Position numbers and translations under genes: made by a program
Notes under the pieces: model-generated
What the model was told of the DNA's origin: nothing
Seen by the model: the letters and a program-made list of their open reading frames with translations, nothing else
The model's database searches: none
Assembly (NCBI RefSeq): GCF_000715075.1
Contig: NC_134101.1
Location: forward strand, 149,519,084 to 149,583,083
Direction of reading: 5' to 3'
Origin: Nicotiana tabacum
Lineage: Eukaryota; Streptophyta; Magnoliopsida; Solanales; Solanaceae
DNA length: 64,000 bases
Part shown: piece by piece, positions 1-9,909 of the stretch
Position numbering within the stretch: position 1 is the first letter of the stretch
How the letters are laid out: the number at the start of each line of letters is the position of its first letter

Positions 1-1613
1 ATGGATTTTTCTTGCATGCATAAGAGATACAAGGTATGGGGAAGTTGTGAGCTAAAAATATAGCAATTGGGGTATAAGATGATGAAAATCTCTTACAAAA
101 GGATCCTAAAATCACAATGCACACTTAGTGCTTGATAGTATACCTAAACGAGCTAGAATCTTAATCATGTCTCTAATTCTTGGTTCAATTTGTAATTTTC
201 ATAAAATAGATTGAAGTTGCTAAGAATCCCGAAATTTTGTAAGAATTTAAGAAAAGCTCTATTGAGGTATGTATGGCTAAAACCTTCTTTTATTAGAAAT
301 CGAGCTCCGTTGGTGTATGTGAAAATGTGGTAAGACTTAAATTGGATTGACGAATTGATTTTTATTTCTCATGAACTGGTTTTGCAACTGTATATACGTG
401 TTAGGGGTCCCTCAATATGTTAAATATACTATTCTTGTTAATTTAAAGATGTGTGAAGAATATAAACCATGTGTTGGAATGCCTAGACGTCAATGTCAGA
501 ATTTAAACTGAGATTCATGCTAACTATGTGAAATCTTATCCATGTTTATACGTGAATTGCTCTTGCTTGTGCCTGTTATCCTAAATTTCAATATTGGTAG
601 TGAAAATGGACATGATTTGAAAATTACGACCCTAAGTGCCAATGAATTGACATGATATATGTGAAATAAAGATTCAAATGAGATGATTAATGAGAAAGGA
701 ATAACGCCTAGGTAAGGCGGCCTAGCCGATCGGGCCATGATCGGACACCATGCCGCACACATGGTGGTAATGTGCTGATATTGAATTCCGGAAAAGGAAA
801 TGAGATGGTGGTTAAGGTATATGTCTCAAATGAGGCAACCTAGCCGATCGAGTCGTGATCGGACTCCGCTCAAGACAGCGGTGGTATTGTGAACAATGAT
901 GAACATATGAAATGCCCCAAACTAAAGTTATGGAAATCATGTGGAAGTTGTATGATTTTTTATTTGATGATGTGGTGTTCAGTTAAAGCTTTGATTGTCT
1001 CTTGTGATTTCCTTGTTCTTGTATAATAGTTCTTTCTAATAAGATGGTGTTTAGTTATACATACTAGTACTATTCCATGGTACTAACGTCCCTTTTGCCG
1101 GGGCCGCTACATTCTTAAATGAATGTAGGTGGCTCCATAGCGGACAGTGTCGATTGCGCGTAGCGGAGTATCCTCCTCTCATAGTCTTGGTGAGCCCCCT
1201 TTTCGTTCAAGGGGTTACGTTGCACATCTTTTGTTGTAGATTTCCATTTTGAGGTACAGCCGGGGCCTTATTGTCGGCGTTATCATACTTGTCTTTTGTA
1301 TCCTTAGAGGCTCCGTAGATGTTTGTGTGGGTTATGTACAGGTGTTGGATGGGTCTATGAACTATGTTGTAAATCTAAAATCTTGTTTCACTAGATTGTA
1401 ACTATATGGAATCTTGGAAACTTAACTACGATTTAAGGTTGTGTATAAAATGAACTAACAATGTTGAATGTACAACTTTTCCTATGGTCTAAATAAACGA
1501 AAGCATAGTTTCCTTAATCATATTGAGTTGGATAGAAAGTGTTTGATAAGGCTTGCTCAGTTGGGTTCACTCGATTGAGCGCTAGTTGCGCCTCCCGAGG
1601 TTAGGGCGTGGCA
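1..1613 (+). mobile_element. Gypsy-type LTR, 3' portion (5' end outside window)
   Basis: The stretch has no credible gene and ends in GGGCGTGGCA, which resembles the ...CGTGACA end of Solanaceae gypsy LTRs. GC-rich hairpin blocks sit in an otherwise AT-rich sequence. No primer-binding site follows. Instead a few bases and then a hAT-like element come next, so this is a solo or truncated LTR. The orientation and the 3' limit are inferred from the terminal motif alone, because the other end is not in the window. Confidence 0.5.
715..891 (+). repeat. Two-copy double-hairpin repeat in LTR
   Basis: Two units lie 118 bp apart. Each contains a CCGATC/GATCGG stem (726-731 with 739-744; 844-849 with 857-862) followed by a second stem (746-752 with 760-766; 864-870 with 877-883). 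The first stem is identical in both copies. The second keeps its pairing although its arms differ (CACCATG/CATGGTG against CTCCGCT/AGCGGTG, the latter with one mismatch). Confidence 0.7.
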
Positions 1614-1617
1614 CAGT

Positions 1618-2350
1618 TAGGGCTATCCATAATTTGGTAAATACCGAATTACCATACCGAAATTTTTGATATTTGGTATTTGGTATTTTGGTATTTAGTA
1701 TGGTATTTGGTTTACATTTTAAAAAAAATTTGTATTAGAGATTTTTTTTAAAATACCGAAGTACCGATACCGTACCGAAATATATATTGGATTAGTTTTA
1801 AATATCCTGTCATCCTTGCAGCCCTCAGTTACCAGAGAGCTTCAAGAGAATGTTTCTAGTTCCATGTTATTTTGTTGAAGTGCGCCACCTATTTTAGTCT
1901 ATGTGGTTAATGGATGTTACCCGAATAGTTTTTGTAAACAACACTTGTGAAAGACTTATTTTGGTCACGTTTTAAGAAGCTTATTGGTGTCCGGCATATT
2001 ACGGAGATGCAAGTTAGAGCTTTAGATCAGACATACTTATATGTTGATGAAGTTTGTAACTATTATTTTAATCTTATGCTCTTGTTTATAGAAGTCCCAT
2101 ATATGTTGTGCAGTGCTGTAGCATTCATAAGATTGTTTTGACTGCCCCAAAATATAACATTCTGAAGCTGCTTTAGAACCAAATAAACCGAAGTTACCAT
2201 ACCGAATAAACCGAAACCGAAAGGAAAAAAATAAACCATACCGAATCTAATTAGGTATGGTATTGGTATAGCATTTTAGAATACCGAATACCAAAAATAC
2301 CAAACCAAAATGTCTAAATACCGTACCGTACCAACCGACGAACACCCCTA
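1618..2350. mobile_element. hAT-like non-autonomous DNA element (733 bp)
   Basis: The ends are imperfect terminal inverted repeats: TAGGGCTATCC at the left, and TAGGGGTGTTC read inward on the opposite strand at the right. Both are followed by many copies of the word ATACCGAA/TTCGGTAT that dominates the subterminal regions. The flanking 8-mers GGCACAGT (1610-1617) and GACACGGT (2351-2358) match at 6 of 8 positions and are a candidate 8-bp target duplication, the size expected for hAT. No transposase is encoded; the short ORF at 1947-2141 is not convincing. Confidence 0.7.
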
Positions 2351-2358
2351 GACACGGT

Positions 2359-2547
2359 AGCTATTTTGGGGCGCTAGGTTCAAAAGTTGAGGTCAAAGGA
2401 CATAGCTTTAGTGAAGGTAGAGGTCAGCCCGTGGAGGAGGCTACATGGGAGACCGAGCGAGATATGAGGAGCAGATACCCATACCTATTTGAGGCTCCAA
2501 GTATGTTTCTAGACCCGTTCGAGGACGAACGTTTGTTTAAGGGGGGA
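2359..2547 (+). pseudogene. Gypsy polyprotein C-terminus (chromodomain end), truncated
   Basis: Read across a small deletion, the segment encodes the end of a Tekay/Del chromovirus integrase: a ...QKLRSKD-type linker, then the chromodomain tail EEATWETERDMRSRYPYLFE. A TAG stop interrupts the linker near 2374, and a few bases are missing just before the tail, which shifts the frame. The same tail occurs in degraded form in the minus-strand element at 22270-22460. Everything upstream of the chromodomain is absent, so this is the 3' stub of an element whose 3' LTR follows. Confidence 0.8.
2532..2547 (+). other. Polypurine tract before 3' LTR
   Basis: TTTAAGGGGGGA lies directly against the TG of the LTR. 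This is the usual position of the plus-strand primer of a gypsy element. Confidence 0.7.
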
Positions 2548-5485
2548 TGTAACGATCCAACCGGTCGTTTCATGAGTTATAGCCTCGTTCTCCCATTTCC
2601 CACTTCTTTTGTTTTCTTCAGCTATATTATGATATATCGGGTTAGTTGGTTCGGGTCCGGAGTGGTTTCAGAGTGAATTGAGACACATAGTTTCTAACTG
2701 AAAGCTTAAGTTGGAAAAGGTTACCGGATATTGACTTATGTATAAATGACCTCGGATTTGAATCTTGATGACTCCGTTAGCTCTGTTAGGTGATTTTGGA
2801 CTTTAAAGCGTGTCTAGAATGTGATTTGGAGGTCTGTAGCAGAATTAGGCTTGAATTGACAAGATTTAGAATTTTGGTGATTTTGACCGGTAGTGGAAAT
2901 TTTGATATCGGGGTCTGATTGGATTTCCGGAAGGTGGAGTAGGTTCGTGGTGTCATTTCCGACGTGCGTGTAAAATTTGAGGTCAATTGGACGTGGTTTG
3001 ATAGGTTTCAGCGTTGTTTGTGGAATTCGAAAATTTAGAAGATTTTTAGGCTTGAATCTGGGTGTAATTTAGTGTTTTGATGTTGTTTTGAGTGATTTGA
3101 AGGTTCGACTAAGTTCGTATGATGTTGTAGGACCTGTTAGTATGTTTGGATATGGTCCCAAGGGCCTCAAGGTGATTTCGAGTGGTTGACAACTTGATTG
3201 TAGTTGAGGAACTGCAGTTGAAGTGTTGTTGCTTCTGATGTAACCGCACCTGCGGAGGGGGAATCCCAGGTGCGATCCCGCAGAAGCGAAGGAGGAGCCG
3301 AAGAAATGGCCAAGGAAGAGCTGGGCAGGAGTCACAGGAGAGAAGATGTTCCCGCACCTACGAGGATCACAGAAGCGGGCAGCTGGGCGCAGGTGCGAGA
3401 GGGATCTGCCCGTACGATGGGATTCCGCACCTGCGATGGACGCAGATGCGGTCTTGAAGCCGTAGGAGAAGAATCCAGAATTTTAAGCGAAATCCACACC
3501 TGCTATGGTATTTATGCAGGTGCAGTGTCGCAGATGCGACGGAGGGCTCGCATGTGCGAAGTGTGGCCAGAAGCTTAAAAGGCAAGGGTTCGCGATTTTG
3601 GTCTTATTTCCACATTTGAGACTCGGACTTAAGCGATTTTGGAGGAGATTTTTTAGGGAATTATTGAGGTAAGCTTGTTGAACTTGTTTTGGATCATAAA
3701 TCTTGTTTCTCCACTGATTTCCCCCACTTAATTAGCAAGATTTTGAAGTGAAATTTGGGGGTTTAGGGCTTGAGAATTGGAAAGTGAATTTTGGGTATTT
3801 GGGTGACCAATGAGGTCGTATTTTGATAAGTTTGGTATGGTTAGACTCGTGAGCGAATGGTCTTTCGGGTTTTGTGACTTTTGTCGGATTTTGAGACGTA
3901 GGCCCGGGGGCCGGGTTTGAGTTGATATCGGATTTTGACTCTAATTTGGTAATTTTCGTGTGGAATTGATCCCTTTAGCCTATATTGATTATATTGTATT
4001 GCTTGTGGCTAGATTCAGGACATTTGGAGGCCGATTTGAGAGGCAAGGGCATTGCAGAGTTGGATTTTGCTCAGTTCGAGGTAAGTAGCGCTTTCAAACT
4101 TGGTTCTGAGGGTTCGAAACTCCAAATTATAAGCTTTGTGATTGGTATTGAGGTGATGTACATGCCAAGTGACGGGCGTACGAGCGTTCACCGTGAAAAT
4201 TGTGACTTGGGTGATTCCATGGCACTGTTTAGTGACTCTATCTTGTTGACATCCATGTTTTCATCATGTGATAAAGTAATTGAGCTGTAAATCATCCTAG
4301 ATATCATGTTTAGGCTTTATGCCGGTATTGTTGGGACCCTTAGTGGTCGTTTCTTACTGTCATCCCACTGTTTTCATTGATACTCTGTACTCAGTCATAT
4401 TCATACATCTTATATCATATCTCAGTCTCAGTTATTTATTGATTCATCGTATCATTGTTTCGGGTTAGTTTACATGACATTGTGAATCCCTGGGTGAGAC
4501 TGGAGAGATTGATGACTAAGTGAGGCTGAGAGCCTGATTATGAGTGCGAGTTATGGGATCGAGATGCACGCTGCAACGGTTATATTGATTTGTGATAGCG
4601 CTTGGGCTGTAGGAGCCCCTCCGGAGTCTGTAACACACCTCTAGTTAGCGCGGATGATATTATTGAGGGATGGATTTCCCTGGACATGGATCTTGTCTGA
4701 AGTACTTGTTACATAGAGATGAATCTTCTCCACAGGGTTAGATTGCCCTTTTCCCTTGGTACTGGGTGGCTTATAGTCAGTGTTGTTTATGTTCCGGGAT
4801 GGATCTTTCCTAGGCCGGATGGCCATATACAGTACCGAGTAATTGAGCTCTTGAGAGTGGGAACACATGGTGCATTCCATACAGTATGTGCATTGGCATG
4901 TAGAGATAGCTGAGTTATATACCTTACATTATTTAGATCTGTATTTACTTTAATGCTTTGAGCTGTCTATTTAACTTAAAAGCATGCCTAGGTTTCTGCA
5001 CATTTACTTCTATATATCTGTTGTGGTTGAGTTTGTCACTACCTTTCAGTCCAAAGTTTGGACTTGTTTCTTACTAAGTTGGTGTACTCATGTTACTCCC
5101 TGCACCTCGTGTGCAGAACCAGGCGACTTTGTTCACGGTGGCGGTTAGTGATTGAGACCGTTGAGTTTGGAGACTATCAAGATAGCTGCACACCGTTCGC
5201 AAGCCTTGACTCTCCTTCTTTATCATTTGATGTATTTTCAGTTGTTTTCTTTAGACTTTGTAGTGGATTGTATTCCGAATAGACGCTCATGTACTCAGAG
5301 ACACCCCAATTTTTGGCTGGATTGTATCGCATATTGGGATTTGTTATGTTTTCAAAAAGGTTTCTTTTATGTTAACTGCTTCTGTCATTATTTTTAAGGT
5401 TATTTTACCGTGTTTGGTTGTTGAGTTTAGGATGGCCTAATTCCACGATAGGCGCCATCAGGATGGTTGATTTTGGGTCGTGACA
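2548..5485 (+). mobile_element. Tekay-type gypsy 3' LTR (2.94 kb)
   Basis: It starts TGTAACGATCCAACCGGTCG and ends GGGTCGTGACA, matching the starts and ends of the other Tekay-type LTRs in this window, e.g. 57240-59996. It follows a polypurine tract and a chromodomain stub, so it is the 3' LTR of a 5'-truncated element. The ORFs within it are out-of-frame products of repeat words. No matching 5' LTR is visible, so no target duplication can be given. Confidence 0.85.
3240..3565 (+). repeat. GC-rich palindromic word island (CGCA-NN-TGCG)
   Basis: About ten copies or near copies of the word CGCA-NN-TGCG (for example CCGCACCTGCGG, CGCAGGTGCG, TCGCAGATGCGA) are scattered over ~320 bp, about 700 bp into the LTR. 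The ORFs here (3270-3578 plus, 3109-3357 minus) are by-products of the repeated words. Confidence 0.75.
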
Positions 5486-6165
5486 CTTGAACTCGGCCCC
5501 GGATGGTTCGAAACTCACCCGAGCTACCCGACACCCCGTCCAACTACACTAACAAGTCTATAGACATAATACGGACCTGCTCGATCTCTTGGAACACATA
5601 AAACAATAACAAACCAAGAATTGCAACCCAAAAAAAATTTGGATAAAATTATGAACTTCAAGCATTTCAACTTACTCCGAACGCACCGAATCATATTTAG
5701 ACTACTCTGAATGATGCCGAATTTTGCGTGCAAGTCTTAAATTACCATAGTTAATTATTCCTAGTCTCAGTATACCAAACGGATCTCGATAATACCAAAA
5801 CCTACTCCAAATCAAATTTAAAGAACTTGAAAACCTTCAATGTGCCAACTTTGAATATTAAACGTTGAAACGCTCCGGTCATCTGAAGTCCGATCCGAAC
5901 ATACGCCCAAGTCCAAAATCATCATACAAACCTGTTGGGACCGTCAAATCCCGGTTCCGAGGTCATTTACTCAAAACGTTGACTCAAGTCAAAGTTAACC
6001 ATTATAAGCCACTATTAAGGAACTAAGTGTTCTGATTTCAACCCGAACCCTTCCAAACCCAAACTAACCATCCCCGCAATTTATAAAATAGTAAAAGCGC
6101 ATACGAGGAGTCTTAATTAGGGGAACAAAGATCTAGAAAGCAAAACGACCGGTCTGGTCGTTACA
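5486..6165 (-). mobile_element. Minus-strand Tekay-type LTR fragment
   Basis: Read on the minus strand it begins at 6165 with TGTAACGACCAGACCGGTCG, the family LTR start, and continues for ~680 bp. It stops abutting the plus-strand LTR, just short of where the GC-rich island would lie. It is therefore only the 5' part of an LTR. The phrase order (CCCGAGC..., GTTGACTCAAGTC...) parallels the minus-strand LTR at 31346-34252. Confidence 0.75.
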
Positions 6166-6595
6166 TTTAAGATCCTATAGAATCTTTTTGCTTCAATATT
6201 TGGTTCCTCCTCAAATATCTCACTACCATTGTGCATATTGTCTCCTTCAAAAGTGGGATATAAATCTCTTAAAATTTTATGTATTTCATCCTCATCATCA
6301 CCCTCTTCAATGATATTATCATCTACAAATTCATAATCTTAAGAGGACTCACCTAATCTCTCCTCATGGTGATATCAAATGGTATAATATTGGACTATTC
6401 CGTATACTATTAAATGTGACCTAACCAACTCACGTATTTCTGAAATTGCGTTACAACATTTAACACATGGACAACATATTTCGCGCGTTTCTCCTAATCT
6501 TTAAAAGCATAATCCAGGAAGTTCTCCACCCCAAGCATGTAAGTGTTATCAAGCCGATCATGAATAATTTTCATCCATTGCTTATCAGGTGCCAT
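6166..6595 (-). pseudogene. CACTA (En/Spm) transposase N-terminal fragment
   Basis: From an ATG at 6595 the minus strand encodes a start of the type MAPDKQWM...DRLDN followed by GVENFLDYAF. A cysteine cluster comes next, then a histidine-rich HHEE segment, an acidic stretch (EEGDDEDEIHKILRDLYP) and EEPNIEAKRFY. This order matches the transposase-associated domain and following linker of plant TNP2-like CACTA transposases, which carry a cysteine-rich CPC..CC motif. The reading needs frame changes and has internal stops (for example after YYTI and before DYEF), so it is not functional. The catalytic part is missing, because the sequence is cut at 6165 by the LTR fragment. The product would have acted in the nucleus on element ends such as the one at 18203-18213. 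Confidence 0.75.
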
Positions 6596-7829
6596 AATCT
6601 GGTGTATGCACAAAATCAATATATATATATATATCACTCAACTTAAAAAATATAGTATAGCAATGAACAAGAAATGAACATAAGCGAACAATACCATATT
6701 AGTCATCTTTACTAAGGAATATTAATCAATTTACTTTCGAAGATTATTTTTATAATCCATTTGAATAATTTCTCACATCCACCATTTCACTGCCCTATAA
6801 CCCAAGTAACAATCTTCATATTTTTATAATAAAGGATGAATAAATATGTTAAATTTATAGTACTCTTGATAATTGAGAATATTTTTTATAACGATGTTAT
6901 AAATAAGCTACAAATCAGAGAAACTAAAAAGGAATTTACTACGTATTGATGCTCTTACGGTGTGCTTGTAATTAAGAAAATAGTACCTTAAATTACCTTT
7001 AGAATCTAGTCTTGGTATAGAAACTAAAGAATGCTCTGTCTTTTATTTGTTCTCTTAAGACAGTACATTCCATCTCTACAACTTCTAAGAGAGAAAATTC
7101 TATATCAACTATCCCTTGGAAAACGATCATAACGAGACAAATAGAGAACCTTTGTAAGAGTAAATATAGCAACATCAAAACTATCTGAAATCTGTAGTCA
7201 ATTTATAGCTATAACGAAAGTGTTAATGTTATCTAATAGAAGAGAGGAATCTAAAGGCAATCACATCCATGAGGAATAATAATTTTTACAGTTACACTAC
7301 TCACCAATATTTGTTCTAATGAAGTATTATTCACAGATGCACCAAGAAAAAGAATACATAAATAAGTAAAAACTGCATTCTTGAATATTCATAAAACAAC
7401 AACTTACCCACCCTACGTAATCCCATAAGAGTTTATTTCTAATACACCCTCGGCGAAATAAACCAACAAAAGAGAGAAATTAATTATAACGATCCAAAGC
7501 TTCAAATTAACGTTGTAGCATACGCTGGACTTAAAAAAGATCAATATAAAAACGTTGCGCCGAGGTGCGTGTGTGTATATATATATATATAGCCTAGTAT
7601 ATCAACTTTCTTGACCAAATCTAAAAAATTCCATTACAACAAAATACTTTAGACTTTCTTTATCTTCTAAAGGAATAGACCTAAAGCAAAAGCAATTCTA
7701 ACATCTGAAAAAAATCAGTAAAAATCCATATGGGTCAACACACATATAGAATTGAGTATTAATTAACTAGTTACCTATTTGCAAAAGGGCTGAAAACACT
7801 ATTTCAAATTAGAACGTCATCTCCTCACA
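6596..7829. other. AT-rich spacer without recognised gene
   Basis: No ORF or family signature is visible. It holds short AT dinucleotide runs (about 6620-6636 and 7574-7590). If the CACTA model is right, this is the upstream region of the minus-strand transposase. Confidence 0.4.
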
Positions 7830-9347
7830 CTGTAGAAAGCAAATCGCAATTGAACCAGTTGCTGTTGGTTCAAAATTGGAGGCTAATGTTCCAAGGAATG
7901 GGGTAAATAAGCTTCTGCCTACAGTAGTTTCTAGGGCTCCTGTTCATGCAATTCTAGGTAAGGTAACTCAAGATTTGATGACTGTTAATGATCCTAAGGT
8001 TTATCGAAATGTATCTAAGGCTGCACAACTGCAGATGCTGCGCAAAACATTTATGTCCAGGGACAGTCTAATATGCAGAAAGTAACAGATATGCACGAGA
8101 GAGAGCTGGGGTGCAAGTTCAACCTATTGCAGCACCTGCTGAAACAGTTGAAAAATCAGCAGGTATTCAGGCCAACGCGGGTACAAAAACATCTCTTTTG
8201 AATGCTGCAACTGTTATTGTGGAGGGATATGAACATGTTTCAACTTCCTCTAATCAAGATGGACTTAATAAGAGCACAACTGGGAATGATTGGATTGTGG
8301 TAATGAAAGCTCCTACTAGGAAGAACACACCTACAGGCGCGAAGATACAACAACAAAAGATGAGTGGTTCAGGTGATCGATGAAATGTTCTACAAACTGT
8401 CACCAGTCTAAACGGATTTGAAATCCAAGTAGATGAGGAGGGTTTAGATATAAACTATTCAACTTTGAATGATCCTAAATTGTTGCAGCAAATAATTCCA
8501 ACTACTACTAGTGACAACCACAAGCGAGGCAGTGTGTTTTTTCTAAGGATTTGAGTGTTCGACGTAATGTTTCAGAGAACAATTTAGTTGGGATGTTAAA
8601 GGGTAATCAAGTACTATTTTCAAGCATTCCTAAGCTACATTTTTCCTATCCACAATTGGAAAAGATTATTAAGGAAACACATGTTGCTATGATGTTGAAT
8701 GCAAACCCAATGATCAAGCAACTTTTGGTCATTTTGAATGCATCGGCACAAGAAGTTCCTTCCCAAATTGTGGAGGCGTTTGGTGAGCATACGGGTGATT
8801 CTGGGCAGCCTCTACTATCAACTGGTAATGATAATGAAGTACTCAGGGAGAGAAGTTAAGTCTTTAGGGCGGTGACCATTGAAAAAATAATTCGATAAGA
8901 GAATCAAGTTGTAGATCGAATTCTGCCAAGGATTAAAACTTGGGCTGACCAAGTTGAAGAAGATGAAGGTGATGATTTCAGTGATTTCAAAGTTACTGAA
9001 GATGAAGAATGTGATGAGGAATCGTTGCATTCAGTTGGTTCACCAAATATACCAAGCACCCGAATATCTCCAAGTTCAAATGTTAAAAGCAGACTCAACT
9101 CTAACCCTCCAGTTTTTGTTCCCAAAACTGCCTCAGGTGGCGCTGCAAATGTGCAGATTCAGAATGCCAAACAGCCTCAAATTTCAAATCATGATAGACA
9201 ATTTCTTGATGCTTTGGAGACCCCAAAACTGAACAAACTGGCACTATCAGCTGGTTTAAAGGTACTTGAACATGGGCAGAAAATTCCAGGTAATCAACTC
9301 AACAAAAATGTTCAATTGCAGGATTTACCTATTGTCATTGTTGCAAA
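7830..9347 (+). pseudogene. Broken coding sequence of unknown function, 5' part
   Basis: Coding-like segments occur at 7876-8085, 8111-8383, 8551-8859 and about 8902-9347, in frames that shift between segments and with several stops. The predicted protein is hydrophilic. It has a segment DWIVVMKAPTRKNTP, a phrase of the form LNGFEIQVDEEG, an acidic run (DQVEEDEGDDFSDF...) and an Asn/Gln/Ser-rich tail. The order 'basic Thr/Pro linker, then LNG..VDEEG' reminds me of the C-terminal region of plant LINE ORF1/zinc-knuckle proteins, but no zinc knuckle or reverse transcriptase is seen and I do not assign a family. The last open frame runs directly into the copia insertion and continues on its far side (14359-14481). 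Confidence 0.45.
9343..9347. repeat. Copia target-site duplication, left copy (GCAAA)
   Basis: GCAAA directly precedes the 5' LTR and recurs at 14359-14363 directly after the 3' LTR. This proves insertion of the intact 5.0 kb unit. Confidence 0.9.
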
Positions 9348-9701
9348 TGTGAAGTTTGGCAAAATGCCAAAGTCCCACATTGGTTGGGAGTTAAGTTTGG
9401 GGGGGATTTTTCCCCTATAAAAGAAGGCCTAATGTTTAGGATTAAGACACACCTCTCATTTGCCTTCTCATATGTTTAAGGCATTTGTATCTTCTCTCTT
9501 TAGTATTATTTCACTTGTATTTTTGGAGTGGAATAAAATATTGGTTGTGTCCGAGGAGTAGGCAAAATTAGCCGAACCTCGTAAATTCTGGTGTTCCCTT
9601 TATTGTTGATTTATTGTCTTATTTATTATTTGGTGGCTGTCATAATTTTTGGTATAGTAGTTGTGACTTATTCACACTATATACATTTGGCTTCCGCAAC
9701 A
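9348..9701 (+). repeat. Copia 5' LTR
   Basis: It begins TGTGAAGTTTGG and ends TTCCGCAACA. A TATAAAAG box lies at 9416-9423 and a polyadenylation-type AATAAA at 9532-9537, consistent with promoter and 3'-processing roles. It lacks one T present at the start of the 3' LTR (TGTTGAAG). Confidence 0.93.
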
Positions 9702-9702
9702 A

Positions 9703-9716
9703 TTGGTATCAGAGCC
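9703..9716 (+). other. Primer-binding site (initiator-Met tRNA type)
   Basis: TTGGTATCAGAGCC starts one base after the LTR. TGGTATCAGAGC is complementary to the 3' end of plant initiator methionine tRNA. Confidence 0.9.
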
Positions 9717-9873
9717 AAGGTACTGTCTAAGTATGCTCTGTGGTTGCAGCATAGTCTGATCTTCCACATCAGAAAAGATTTATCTTGGTAACTGAGTCAA
9801 GGTTCTGTTTGAGTATGCTCTGTAGTTGCAGTTTAGTCTGATCTTCTACATCAGAAAGGAAATAATCTTGATT
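9716..9873 (+). repeat. Duplicated leader element with hairpin
   Basis: Two ~72 bp near copies (9716-9786 and 9798-9873, offset 82 bp) lie between the primer site and gag. Each holds TCTGAT-7 nt-ATCAGA (9755-9760 with 9768-9773; 9837-9842 with 9850-9855). The stems are unchanged, while one loop base differs (CTTCCAC against CTTCTAC). A packaging or dimerisation signal is a reasonable guess. Confidence 0.7.
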
Positions 9874-9909
9874 TGTGTCGTCAGCTATTAAATAATATTT
9901 GTGTCAAAT

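Noticed and set aside
2431..2676. 81-codon ORF read as an independent gene
   Set aside because: Its first half is the chromodomain tail of a gypsy polyprotein; the rest runs into the LTR.
3069..3585. Overlapping ORFs of 72-102 codons on both strands (3270-3578 plus, 3109-3357, 3069-3335 and 3367-3585 minus)
   Set aside because: They arise from the CGCA-NN-TGCG word island of an LTR, are open on both strands and resemble no protein family.
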